64,000 nucleotides of DNA from Hydrogenibacillus sp. (lineage in GTDB: Bacteria; Bacillota; Bacilli; Thermicanales; DSM-22653), in contig JADBKT010000033.1 in assembly GCA_014896255.1 (NCBI GenBank), forward strand, positions 62,001-126,000. Reading direction: 5' to 3'. The notes beneath the pieces are model-generated. The model saw only the letters and a list, made by a program, of their open reading frames with translations. It ran no database searches and was not told the DNA's origin. The position numbers were made by a program, and so were the translations under genes. Every line of letters starts with the position of its first letter. Position 1 is the first letter of the stretch. This document shows positions 1 to 7,946 of this stretch, in pieces.

Positions 1-779
1 TTCAGATCGGTTAATTCTTTTATGATTTCCAGAGAGCGGATGAAGTCGGGATCCGTAAACGTCTTTTCACCCGACAGGACCTTCGGGAGAAAATCGCTAC
101 CGGTCATCCGGTCACCGATCATCGAGGCGTAACAAGATTGAAGCACCCACTTGGCTTTATTGCCCAGAGCAATCGGCGTGATGCCGCGCTCCCGAAGCTT
201 CCTGATCAGATCTTTCAATTCCTCATATGTCTTGGGAAACTCTTCATATCCTACGCTGGAGAGAATATCTTTATCGTAATAAATTAAATGCGTATACACG
301 ACGACTCCGGGAATGGCGTATTGTTTGCCGTCGATGGCATAATCCGCCAGTTGGTCCGCCGGGATGAGCTGATCTTTCCATTCGTTCACGAGATCGTCGA
401 TCGGTGCAACCACACCGCCTTTCACGAGCGGCTCCAATTCCGCCCCAGGCCATACTTGAAACATATCCGGCAATTGTTTCCCGGCGGCCTGCGTTTTTAT
501 TTTGATCTTATACTGATCGTGAGGGATGGTATCCATTTTAATCTTGATGTCCGGATATTCGTTTTGAAACGACTCTACGCGCTTGAGCAAGATCTGGTGC
601 TCAGGAATGGGTTGCGTCCAATTGTTCCAAAACGTCAATTCGACTTGCTTGGATTGAGTTTGTGCAGATTCCGACGGCGATGTTTGCTTTCCTCCGCCGC
701 AACCCGCCAGGGCAAGAAGAAAAACACCCAGAAGGAAAAAAGATAGGCTCGTCAGCGATTTCCTCCATGATCGGTTCAT
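1..779 (-). CDS. ABC transporter solute-binding lipoprotein, partial
   Basis: N-terminal ~259 codons of an extracellular solute-binding protein (family 1, sugar type); the C-terminus lies beyond the left edge. I translated it directly: the start is ATG at 779, preceded by AAAGGAGGGACGAAG. A basic N-terminus, a hydrophobic stretch and a lipobox (LAGC, Cys27) predict a lipid-anchored protein outside the membrane. The mature part begins with a TFWNNW segment and continues with MFQVWPG and a GKQYAIPG segment, typical of sugar-binding components of ABC importers. Its permeases would lie beyond the edge. Codon use and base composition are clearly more AT-rich than the rest of the window, so acquisition by transfer is possible. 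The substrate cannot be named. Confidence 0.85.
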   Translation of the reverse strand, partial: MNRSWRKSLTSLSFFLLGVFLLALAGCGGGKQTSPSESAQTQSKQVELTFWNNWTQPIPEHQILLKRVESFQNEYPDIKIKMDTIPHDQYKIKIKTQAAGKQLPDMFQVWPGAELEPLVKGGVVAPIDDLVNEWKDQLIPADQLADYAIDGKQYAIPGVVVYTHLIYYDKDILSSVGYEEFPKTYEELKDLIRKLRERGITPIALGNKAKWVLQSCYASMIGDRMTGSDFLPKVLSGEKTFTDPDFIRSLEIIKELTDL

Positions 780-845
780 CTTCGTCCCTCCTTTGTGTAA
801 TCGCCTTCATTCGTGTCTTCATTTTACTTTTCGCGGCCAAAGAGA

Positions 846-875
846 AAAATACCGAAAAACTAAAATTACATCCAA
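846..875 (-). promoter_or_regulatory. Candidate promoter of the solute-binding protein gene
   Basis: On the minus strand a TTGGAT box (870-875) and a TATTTT box (846-851) are separated by 18 bases in an AT-rich stretch about 70 bases upstream of the ATG. Both boxes are imperfect matches to SigA consensus. Confidence 0.35.
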
Positions 876-1040
876 AAATCTATAGCCACTTAGGTCGCCA
901 ACGCCGCCTTCCTGATCGGCCTGATCTTCCTGTCGTTCACCGCGGCCTCCGCCACAGGCGCCCCGCAAGATGCGCGGCGAGCCCAACACCGCGCGCGCCA
1001 CTTGCTCGTCCCGTTTTTGCTGGCCGTATACCGTTGCGAC
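876..1040. other. Gap without intact gene; possible gene remnant
   Basis: Between the solute-binding protein and the terminator at 1041 no gene with a start and ribosome binding site is visible. On the plus strand, bases 894 to about 1030 stay open after a TAG at 891. They encode a hydrophobic segment (AAFLIGLIFLSFTAASA) followed by an Arg-rich stretch, which resembles the tail of a membrane protein without its beginning. I treat it as a possible remnant only. Confidence 0.3.
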
Positions 1041-1076
1041 AAAAAAGCCGTGGGTCACGCAGACCGACCCACGGCT
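1041..1076 (-). terminator. Intrinsic terminator after the pilus operon
   Basis: A 12-bp perfect stem (1045-1056 with 1065-1076, AAGCCGTGGGTC and its complement) is followed on the minus strand by a T run. It lies just after the stop of the small membrane protein at 1097 and ends the pilMNO transcript. Confidence 0.85.
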
Positions 1077-1096
1077 TATCACATGCATCGGTTCCC

Positions 1097-1447
1097 TCAC
1101 GACGAAAGCCCCGTTCCTTCGAACGGCGCGCCCGACGCGGTCGATGCGTCGGGCGACTCATCCAGGCTTTCATGCCGAAAGCGCAGCGCCTCAAGACGCG
1201 CCCTGGCCGCCCGAACGTCGTTCCAGTGATCAAAGGCGGGAACGAGTGAGCCGACGAACGCCGCCGCGAACGGAAGGAGAACGAGGCGCGCGCCGGTCGG
1301 CACGGCGACGACGGCAAGCGCCGCGAAAAAAAGCACAAGGCCAAACGCCCCGACGACCGGCGGGCGCCAGCCGAGCCGCGAAGCAAGCAGGAGCAAAGCG
1401 ACGGCGACGATCCCGGAGGCCAGCGCCGCCACGGCCACTCCCCACAT
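1097..1447 (-). CDS. Small membrane protein at end of pilus cluster, unknown
   Basis: 116 residues from ATG at 1447, chosen because GAAAGGAGGAG lies just upstream; an earlier in-frame start at 1492 lacks such a site. Residues 3-22, 28-47 and about 50-68 form three hydrophobic segments. A charged, probably cytoplasmic tail follows (HWNDVRAARARLEALRF and onward). I recognise no family. It is the last gene before a strong terminator and lies 41 bases after the pilO-like gene, so it is probably co-transcribed with pilMNO. A role in the pilus inner-membrane platform is inference from position only. Confidence 0.55.
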   Translation of the reverse strand: MWGVAVAALASGIVAVALLLLASRLGWRPPVVGAFGLVLFFAALAVVAVPTGARLVLLPFAAAFVGSLVPAFDHWNDVRAARARLEALRFRHESLDESPDASTASGAPFEGTGLSS

Positions 1448-1488
1448 TGTTTCTCCTCCTTTCGATCGGAATCCTTCCGCCCGACCGA

Positions 1489-2088
1489 TCAAGGCGCATA
1501 CGAAAAGCTGATGATGTCGACGTTCGCGCCGACCTTCCGCCCGGCGCCGTCAAAAGCGAAGTCCCTTCGCCCATCATCTCCAGCCGGCTCACCACAAGCA
1601 ACCGGTCCTGGGCCTCGACCGCCTTCAAGAAGGATTCCACGGCGGCCGCTGCCGGACAGCGCGAGCGTCCAGCGCATCGCCCGGACGCGATTGCTTTGCA
1701 AAGCTTCGGCGACCGCCGGAATCGTCCCGGAAAGGTCGTCCACCGCCGCGCGATCGACGGACTCGACGGTGGCGCCGGTTTGGGCGGCCAGCGCATGCCA
1801 GAGCCTAAGCAGATCCGTATCCTTCGGCGCATCCGGCAGGGCCAACGCGGCGCGGGCCGGATCGACCCGTTCTACCGACTGGGAGAGCTTTCGGAGCGCC
1901 TGCCCTACGGCGACGACCTCCTGCTCCAGGCGGCGCCGCTCCTGTTTCGCGGCCTCGAGCGCCTGCTCCGCTTTCCACCCGACGAGCGCCCAAACCGCCC
2001 CCAGCGCGACCCAGAGAAGAAGAAGCACGTACGGGGCAAGCCGGCGAGCGGTCTCGGCGCGATGATCCGCACCCGGTGAAAAGATCAT
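1489..2088 (-). CDS. pilO: PilO-like pilus alignment protein, internally frameshifted
   Basis: 199-codon frame starting at ATG 2088, overlapping the pilN stop (ATGA). It has an N-terminal membrane helix (APYVLLLLWVALGAVWALVG) and then a coiled-coil segment (residues ~40-75), the layout of PilO proteins that dimerise with PilN in the periplasm-facing alignment complex. From about 1640 to 1560 the frame gives an Arg/Gly-rich low-quality stretch. The +1 frame there reads VESFLKAVEAQDRLLVVSRL, a typical PilO ferredoxin-like core strand and helix. Frame 1 resumes with DFAFDGAGRKVGANVDIISF to the stop. Two compensating indels therefore bracket about 80 bases. The frame stays open, but the core would be scrambled if the sequence is correct. 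Confidence 0.6.
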   Translation of the reverse strand: MIFSPGADHRAETARRLAPYVLLLLWVALGAVWALVGWKAEQALEAAKQERRRLEQEVVAVGQALRKLSQSVERVDPARAALALPDAPKDTDLLRLWHALAAQTGATVESVDRAAVDDLSGTIPAVAEALQSNRVRAMRWTLALSGSGRRGILLEGGRGPGPVACGEPAGDDGRRDFAFDGAGRKVGANVDIISFSYAP

Positions 2089-2684
2089 GGCGCTCCACCC
2101 GTTTCGTTCATCATTTGAGACTCTTCACGGTTCCCGTCGCCGGCCTCTTGCGCCTTTGCATCTTCCATCCCGGCCGCCCACTGCAGTTCAAAACGATACA
2201 TGCCGTCCACCTGCCGAGAGATCAGGTGAAACGCCGGTTCCGCCGCGTAAGGCGGAAGATCGCGCAACCGGTCGATGGCTTCGGCCGCCGTCAACAAATC
2301 CCGCACCTCCAGCGTAATGATGAGCCCGTCCGCCGTAGCGTACTGAAGACGGTCGATGCCGCTTTCTTGCACCATGCGCGCCCGGATGTCGTCGAACAAT
2401 TGGACGACGCTGGTCCGCGACGACCGGATGGCCTCGACCGCCCGGCTGCGATCGGCGGCACGCGCCAGATCGGTTTGAGCGCTTTGCAGTTCGGTTTCGA
2501 GCGCCTGGCGCTTGGCAGACAGCGCGTCGGCAAGGGTTTGCGCTTCCCGGACGGCGTGCATGCGCATTTCCCATACGGTCCACAGGAAAACGGCGGCAAA
2601 GGCCCAGGCGACGAGCGCCCACACGGCGGCGTATTTCGCCCACGGCGAGGGGCGCACGCCGCCGAGAAAGTCGAGCCCTCTCAC
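2085..2684 (-). CDS. pilN: PilN-like pilus assembly protein
   Basis: About 199 residues: a short cytoplasmic N-terminus, one membrane helix (AAVWALVAWAFAAVFLWTVW, residues ~20-40), a coiled coil (~45-75) and a C-terminal alpha/beta domain, as in PilN of the type IV pilus PilMNO subcomplex. I place the start at GTG 2684, because GAGGGGGTGG lies at proper spacing upstream; an upstream GTG at 2693 is possible. The start lies close behind the pilM stop (2698), and the stop overlaps the pilO ATG, so the three genes are translationally coupled. Unlike its neighbours, no frameshift is evident here. Confidence 0.65.
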   Translation of the reverse strand: MRGLDFLGGVRPSPWAKYAAVWALVAWAFAAVFLWTVWEMRMHAVREAQTLADALSAKRQALETELQSAQTDLARAADRSRAVEAIRSSRTSVVQLFDDIRARMVQESGIDRLQYATADGLIITLEVRDLLTAAEAIDRLRDLPPYAAEPAFHLISRQVDGMYRFELQWAAGMEDAKAQEAGDGNREESQMMNETGGAP

Positions 2685-2697
2685 GGCACCCACCCCC

Positions 2698-3654
2698 TCA
2701 CGCGGTCACCGATGTTCTCGGCGACCGGCCCCCCGCCGCCCCGGAAAAACCGGCGCGCCCGGCAGACAGCGCGCCGAAGGCCAGCCAGTCGCCAAGCGGT
2801 GCTTCCTTCAGGCGGTCCGGCCACCGCTCGATCGCTTGTTCGGGAAAATTTGCTCTGAGTTCCGCCAAGAAAGCCTCCGCCGTCCCGGTTTCATCGCAGA
2901 CCCAGATGCGCTCGATGGCCCGTCCGTCTTCGTGCAGCGTCGTGCGAGTGAAACGCTCGAGGCGCTCGACGAACGGCACATCGATCGCCCCCCCGGCCGC
3001 ATCATCGGGCTCCCGGGAGAGCGTCCGGATGAACTCCGGCTTCCCGCGATCGTACAGGATGGCCTCCTCCCCGGATCGGGACCGCACGATGAGCAGCGTC
3101 ACGTCGGAAAGCGGCGCTCCGGCAACTTGCAGCGCACGGAGGTACCCGTACGCCGGATGGCGCACGCCGGCGACGCGGTACCCGAGCGCGGTGAAGACAT
3201 CGACATACGCGGCGACGGTTTTCCGCTCGACCGCCGTCACCGCCGCGCGGACGTGATCCGGCGCCTCATCCAAGAGGTCGTAGGCCAGCACCGCGTCGGC
3301 GAGCGGCACGAGGTTGCCCAGCCGCTGTTCCGTCGCGATCAAGGTTCCAAGTTCTCGCCTGCGGACCTTGGGCAGCGTCACCGCGCGAAGGATGTAGTGC
3401 CCGAGCGGCATCTGGAGGAAGACGCGCCCGCGACGTGGGCCGCCCTGCGTTTGCCATGCTTTGAGGGCGTCAAACAGTTGCAGCGGATCACCGAGGCGAT
3501 CGGCGACAACGACGCCGTCGGGCAAAGGAATATGATCTTTGGCGCAAAGCGCCGGTGATCCCGTCCGGCCGCCGCGCCTTTGGCGTTTGATGATATAGAC
3601 CGCGTTCGGCATGATCTGCACACCGAGCGTCGGATAGACCCCCCATGAAGGCAT
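2698..3654 (-). CDS. pilM: PilM-like pilus assembly protein
   Basis: 318 residues, starting at ATG 3654 after AAAGGGGG. PilM is an actin-fold cytoplasmic protein that binds the N-terminus of PilN. Its characteristic features here are the IPLPDGVVVADRLGD segment (residues ~43-58), the LPKVRRRELGTLIATEQRL region (helix after the first subdomain) and position directly before pilN and pilO. The extreme N-terminus is shorter than usual PilM proteins, which start with a GxDIG-type strand; LGVQIMPNAVYIIK may be its equivalent. The C-terminus is Ala/Gly/Arg-rich and unremarkable. The assignment rests on gene order and these short matches. Confidence 0.6.
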   Translation of the reverse strand: MPSWGVYPTLGVQIMPNAVYIIKRQRRGGRTGSPALCAKDHIPLPDGVVVADRLGDPLQLFDALKAWQTQGGPRRGRVFLQMPLGHYILRAVTLPKVRRRELGTLIATEQRLGNLVPLADAVLAYDLLDEAPDHVRAAVTAVERKTVAAYVDVFTALGYRVAGVRHPAYGYLRALQVAGAPLSDVTLLIVRSRSGEEAILYDRGKPEFIRTLSREPDDAAGGAIDVPFVERLERFTRTTLHEDGRAIERIWVCDETGTAEAFLAELRANFPEQAIERWPDRLKEAPLGDWLAFGALSAGRAGFSGAAGGRSPRTSVTA

Positions 3655-3714
3655 CAGCAGCCCCCTTTCTCTCTCGTCCGTCGTGACCGCGGTGTCGACG
3701 TCGCCGCATCCTGA

Positions 3715-3939
3715 TCACGGTCGCCAGATAGAAAAGTACCAGGCATAAAGGTCCGGACCGTAGAGCGACAGCACCCAGGCGGCCAGACTGAGGTAAGGCC
3801 CGAAAGGGATAGCGTCCTTCCGCGTCTTACGACCGGCGGCCATGAGGACGACGGCGACGATGAGCCCGGATAGGGAAGCGATGAGGATGAGCGGCAGGAG
3901 CGCTTCCGCAGCCACGCGCCAGTTATCGCGCCAACGCAT
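3715..3939 (-). pseudogene. pilD: Prepilin peptidase, C-terminal fragment
   Basis: 74 codons matching the end of A24-family prepilin peptidases (PilD/ComC). There is a long hydrophobic helix (LLPLILIASLSGLIVAVVLM), then a basic GRKTRKDAIPFGPYLSL motif. GRK-x-Kx-IPFGPFL is the hallmark of the last loop and helix in this family. A final helix ends in YAWYFSIW. Intact family members are ~250 residues. The N-terminal CxxC region and the GxGD catalytic motif are missing from this frame, and related pieces lie out of frame upstream (next entry). No ribosome binding site precedes the first ATG. I interpret it as the tail of a broken gene. Confidence 0.65.
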
Positions 3940-4637
3940 AGATCGTCCAAAAACGCCGCCAGTGAGTCACGAAGGAGGATGCGGCCGATCCCCGATCTAT
4001 CTGAAAGCCGCCCACTTAGCAGTAAGAAACGGCGCAAACAGCAGACCGACTGGATGTGCGTTTTAGATCGGCGAGTGACGATGATAAAGCAGAAATCGCT
4101 CAAAAGCGTTTCCTCCCAGGCGGAAAGTCGCCCCTGTGGTCGTCAGAGAAGGGAACAGCCAGAGCAAGGGCGGCCTCCCAGTGGAAAGACAGGCGCGGCA
4201 CCCCCTCTTCCGGACGCAGCTGACGCATGACCGGGACCGAGCCTTTCGGCGAAAGGCGCGCGCCGCAGAACAGACGATCAGGTTCCTCAAGCGTCCGCAG
4301 GGCGGATGACGCCGTAGTGGAAGGGAACCGTGTATTTCGGATGATCGCCGTGCGCGACTTGTAAATTTGCAGTAATCGTGTTCGATTATGAGCTCCATGG
4401 ATTGGTCTGTGTTGTTCCCGTGAAAAATATGCATCCTGTAATGAGTAAATTCCATCTTCATCTTGCCCGGCGGACAACTTGCCTGACTTCCATTTTGAAT
4501 CACGCTGTACCGGTTTCCCATACCGTCCCTTGTTGGTTTGCATGCACTTCCTCAATTCACTGGCGTAAAGCAATATCCCTGCGTTTTTTTTGGAACGCTT
4601 TTCGCCTCAATGACCGTGTCAATACTTCACATCGAGG
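3940..4637 (-). pseudogene. Decayed stretch with prepilin-peptidase pieces in several frames
   Basis: No frame is continuously coding. Reading the minus strand from about 4290 to 4140, one frame gives CGARLSPKGSVPVMRQLR, the adjacent frame KRGCRACLST, and the first again FHWEAALALAVPF. Strung together they follow the cytoplasmic loop of prepilin peptidases (Cys region, VPV-S, RGRCR-C, YP-E-TA-LF). Nearer the tail a SLADLK segment could be the aspartate-containing helix. The part 4330-4620 is more AT-rich, with short open pieces (one ends PKYTVPFHYGVIRPADA then stop) that I cannot assign. No transposase or inverted ends were seen. Confidence 0.45.
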
Positions 4638-4835
4638 TCACGCTCGGTCAGATCTTTCAAAAGCTTGTCGATGAATCCCCCGGACGATGATCGCGGCGAT
4701 GATGCCGAGGATCACCACGACGGCAAGGAGTTCGACGAGCGTAAACCCCGCCTGGCGTAAGCGGCGGGCATCCGCCTTCCGGCGATCGCCGACCAAAACT
4801 TCACCTTGCTTCATGATTTCGACGAACATCTTCAT
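4638..4835 (-). pseudogene. pilA: Type IV pilin-like protein, truncated
   Basis: 65 codons from ATG 4835 (GGGGGAGGAG upstream). After a 29-residue basic leader comes a perfect prepilin site and helix: G/FTLVELLAVVVILGIIAAI. Pilins of this class continue with a GxIDKxKKD-like turn. Here the frame instead runs IVRGIHRQAFERSDRA and stops. Removing one G from the GGGGG run at about 4677-4682 restores GFIDKLLKDLTERDLDVKY before a stop near 4619, so a single-base insertion probably breaks the gene. Even the repaired product (~72 residues) is short for a major pilin. It lies between pilC and the decayed pilD. Cleavage would need PilD. Confidence 0.6.
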
Positions 4836-4850
4836 TTCTCCTCCCCCTGA

Positions 4851-6053
4851 TCATCTGAGATTTTGATACAGCGTGAGCATCGGCAGCAGGATCGAAAGCA
4901 TGATCACGCCGACGACGGCGGCAAGACCGGCGATCAGAAGCGGCTCGATGAGCGACTTCAGCCGCGCCACCGTGTGACGCACCTCCATCTCGTAGAAGTC
5001 GGAGATCTTTCCGAGCACGTCGTCCAGCGAACCGGTCTCCTCGCCGACGGCGACCATCTGCACGACGATCGGCGGGACGGTCTTTCGCCCCCCAAGCGCG
5101 CGGGAAAACGACTGCCCGTCGCGAAGCGCCGCCTTCGCCTGTTCGAGGTCATGCGCCACCGCACGATTTTGCGCCACCTCCCCGGCGATCGTCAGCGCCT
5201 CCATCATCGGCACGGCCGAGGCATAGAACGTGGCCATCGTCCGGGCGAAGAGCGCCATCGCCCCTTTTTGCGCGAGCGGGCCAAAGATCGGCAAGCGGAG
5301 GCGCAGGGCATCGAAAAACCTTTTGCCCTCTTCCGTCCGGATCCATGCCGCCGCGCCGGCGAGCACGAAAAGCCCAACCCCCAGCCAGGCATACCAGAAG
5401 CGCATGAGCGCCTCGCTTACCGTAAGCGTCCAGACGGTGATCGCCGGAAGCGGCACAGATCCGCGTACAGGGCGGTAAAGCGCGGGATGACAAACGTCAA
5501 CATGAAGAGGACGGCGGGACGGCGACGACGCGACGATGACGGGATAGGTGAGCGCGGACTTGATCTCCTCGCGCGTCGAAAGCTGGCGCTCATAAAAATC
5601 CGCGGCGGCGAGAAGCGTCTCATCGAGTTGGCCGGAGACTTCCCCGGCGCGCACCATGGCGACGAAAAAGCGCGGGAAAAAGGCCGGATGCTCGCCGAGC
5701 GCCGTGGCAAACGTCTGCCCGCTTCCCAGCGCCTCCGCGACCGCGGCAAGGACGCGGCGAAAACGGCGGTTCGCCGTCTGCTCATACAGCAGGGTGAGCG
5801 CGCGTATGATCGGTACGCCGGCGCGGATGAGCGTCGCGAGCTGCCGGGTGAAAAAGACGAATTCCTTCCCCTGCACCGGCGGTGCAAGGTAAATCTCCCG
5901 GTCCAGCGCGCTCACCCGCTGTTCGCGCACGTCGAGCACGATGAGGCGCTGATCGCGCAGCTTTCCCGCCGCCTCGCGAAGCGTCGGCGCCTCGATCTTG
6001 CCCCGCATGCGCCGCCCGCGCGGATCGCGGGCTACATAGACGAACGCCGGCAT
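4851..6053 (-). CDS. pilC: Pilus inner-membrane platform protein PilC/GspF, internally frameshifted
   Basis: 400-codon frame starting at ATG 6053 (GAGGGGG upstream, 3 bases from the pilB stop). It has two GspF domains, each ending in membrane helices: the first ~60-190 (TRQLATLIRAGVPIIRALTL) and the second ~260-385. It ends with the typical ML-x-LYQNLR tail. PilC bridges the PilB motor to the pilin base. At about 5460-5525 the frame becomes Arg/His/Pro-rich, while the neighbouring frame encodes the expected helix VLFMLTFVIPRFTALYADL. The first frame then resumes with VPLPAITVWTL. Two compensating indels thus replace the first transmembrane helix with unrelated residues, which should destroy membrane insertion if real. 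Confidence 0.7.
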   Translation of the reverse strand: MPAFVYVARDPRGRRMRGKIEAPTLREAAGKLRDQRLIVLDVREQRVSALDREIYLAPPVQGKEFVFFTRQLATLIRAGVPIIRALTLLYEQTANRRFRRVLAAVAEALGSGQTFATALGEHPAFFPRFFVAMVRAGEVSGQLDETLLAAADFYERQLSTREEIKSALTYPVIVASSPSRRPLHVDVCHPALYRPVRGSVPLPAITVWTLTVSEALMRFWYAWLGVGLFVLAGAAAWIRTEEGKRFFDALRLRLPIFGPLAQKGAMALFARTMATFYASAVPMMEALTIAGEVAQNRAVAHDLEQAKAALRDGQSFSRALGGRKTVPPIVVQMVAVGEETGSLDDVLGKISDFYEMEVRHTVARLKSLIEPLLIAGLAAVVGVIMLSILLPMLTLYQNLR

Positions 6054-6055
6054 CG

Positions 6056-6550
6056 CTAGACCCCCTCGTCAAAGCCGATCTCGGAAAGCACTTCTTCCAA
6101 CGTCGTCTCGCCCGCCTTCACCTTTTCCAAGGCATCTTCGATCAGCCGGCGCATGCCGCGGGAGCGCGCATACTGAAGGACGTCCGGCGCCTCGGCCCCC
6201 TCGGCGACCATCCGCTTGGCCCGCGCATCAAGCGCGAACACTTCGTGGACGGCGAGGCGACCGTAGTAGCCGGTAAAACCGCACGTCGGACAGCCGCTCC
6301 CGCGGTGGAGCATATCCACGTCGCCGTACCCGAAACGGGCCAGCACAAGCGCTTCATCTTCCGTCGGCCCCCGACGCACCCGACATTCGGGACAAACCCG
6401 CCGCAAGAGCCGCTGGGCCACGACGCCGTTCAGTGCGGCGGCGATCAAATACGACGGGATGCCCATATCCCGCAGCCGGTCGACCGCCCCGACAGCGTCG
6501 TTCGTATGCAGCGTCGACAGGACGAGGTGTCCGGTGAGCGCCGCGCGCAC
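6056..6550 (-). pseudogene. pilB: PilB/GspE ATPase, C-terminal fragment
   Basis: C-terminal third of the type II/IV secretion ATPase, in a different frame from the N-terminal part. It contains [17 protein letters not shown] (the His box after Walker B), then [10 protein letters not shown] ... [13 protein letters not shown], the four-cysteine zinc site typical of PilB/GspE, and a C-terminal helix bundle. It has no ribosome binding site and cannot be made alone with function. Two missing G residues just upstream (about 6580 and 6570) separate it from the rest; restoring them gives [21 protein letters not shown], the expected sequence. Confidence 0.8.
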
Positions 6551-6566
6551 GGCGATCTCCGCCGTC

Positions 6567-7727
6567 TCAGGTCGCGGATTTCCCGACCATGATGATGTTC
6601 AGATCTTGGCGCAGGATCGCCCGAAGCCCGCTGGCGAAGGTGGGCCCGCCTGCGGATTGGCGTTGACGGTTGATACCCTCGATCTCGTACTCCACCGGAT
6701 CTTCGATGGTGATGATGTTCCGCGCTTCCTGATTGAGCCGGTCGAGCAGGGCGTAGAGCGTCGTCGATTTGCCGCTGCCCGTCGGGCCGGTGATGAGCAC
6801 CATGCCGTTCGGTCGCTCCGCCACGGCGATGAGCCGTCGGCGGTTGTCTTCCGCAAGATCGAGATCGTCCACGCTGCGGATCCCCCGCGTCTGGTCGAGT
6901 AGACGCAACACGATTTTTTCCCCGTGCAAGGTGGGCAGAACAGACACACGTATATCGATGTCTCTTCCATCGACGACAAGGCGGAAACGCCCGTCCTGCG
7001 GCCGGCGGCGCTCGGCGATGTTCAGATTGGAGACGATCTTGATGCGCGCCGTCACCATTTGCATCACGCGACGGGAGATCGTCTGTTCGCGCCGCAGCTT
7101 GCCGTCGATACGCAACCGGATGGCGGCCCCTTCGGCATTCGGGTCGAGGTGAATGTCGCTCGCCCGAAGGCGGACGGCACGCTCGATCGTCTGGGTGACG
7201 AAGCGGACAATCGGTGACGATTCATCGTAAATTTCTTCCTCGCGAAGCGCTTCGTCTCCCGAGGACTCCTCCTCGATCGCTTCATTCTCCACCCCATAGA
7301 GGCGGGCGAGGGCCGTGGCAAACTCATCCGCGCTGATGAGCGCCGGGCGGACGGACAGTCCGGTAATGAGTTCGATGTCGTCGATCGCGTAATAGTCTAG
7401 CGGATCGACCATCGCCAGCTTGAGCACATTTCCTTCCCGCTCGTACGGGATAACGCGATATTTGCGGGCCAGAGCCACCGGAATGAGACTCGACAGCGTC
7501 GGCGCGAGCACCCGCCGGGACAGCTTAACATGCGGGATGCCGAGCTGTTCCTCCAAAACGGCATAGAGCGCCTCAGGCGTGATCATCCCTTTCCGCATCA
7601 GAATGTCGCCCAGCCGCTCCTTCGTCCGTGTTTGTTCGGCCAGTGCTTCGGCGAGCGCCGCTTCGGTAATCGCGCCGCTTTCAAGAAGCAGATCGCCCAA
7701 ACGAAGGCGTGCCCTCGGGATGACCAC
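6567..7727 (-). pseudogene. pilB: PilB/GspE pilus assembly ATPase, N-terminal part, frameshifted
   Basis: 386 codons from GTG 7727 (AAAAGGGGGG upstream). Residues ~10-150 form the GspE N-terminal domain. The ATPase core has GPTGSGKSTT (Walker A, ~295) and IIMVG (Walker B start), then stops early because of frameshifts near 6570-6580. A second defect lies at 6635-6665: the frame reads INRQRQSAGGPTFASG where the +1 frame gives VNANPQAG, the conserved segment, so two more indels compensate there. PilB powers pilin polymerisation in the cytoplasm. As read, no functional motor can be made. It is first in the operon, behind a good promoter. Confidence 0.8.
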
Positions 7728-7827
7728 AGCATTCCCCCCTTTTCAAACCGAATCCAAACCGACGGCGGTCGTAACTTACTCGCTCGGAACGAGATCTTGA
7801 CGAGACATCAGTCGATCCGTGAATATG

Positions 7828-7857
7828 ATTATATAGGAAAAACATCCTACTTGTCAC
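7828..7857 (-). promoter_or_regulatory. SigA-type promoter of the pilB operon
   Basis: On the minus strand GTGACA (7852-7857) and a perfect TATAAT (7828-7833) are 18 bases apart, about 100 bases upstream of the pilB GTG. No other good candidate precedes pilB. Confidence 0.65.
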
Positions 7858-7877
7858 TACGCAAGTTCGCTGACTTC

Positions 7878-7886
7878 TGGTATAAT
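7878..7886 (+). promoter_or_regulatory. Extended -10 promoter of the pseudopilin operon
   Basis: TGGTATAAT (7878-7886) is an extended -10 element with a perfect TATAAT. No convincing -35 box lies 17 bases upstream, as is usual for extended -10 promoters. It faces the pilB promoter only about 20 bases away. Confidence 0.6.
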
Positions 7887-7946
7887 TTTTGTGACATTGA
7901 ATGGCGATAGCCCGTTTGGCCCAGATCTTTTGGAGGGGGAGCAAGC

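Noticed and set aside
3940-4637. Insertion sequence between pilA and pilD
   Set aside because: No transposase signature, inverted ends or target duplication could be seen; out-of-frame prepilin peptidase pieces explain part of it better.
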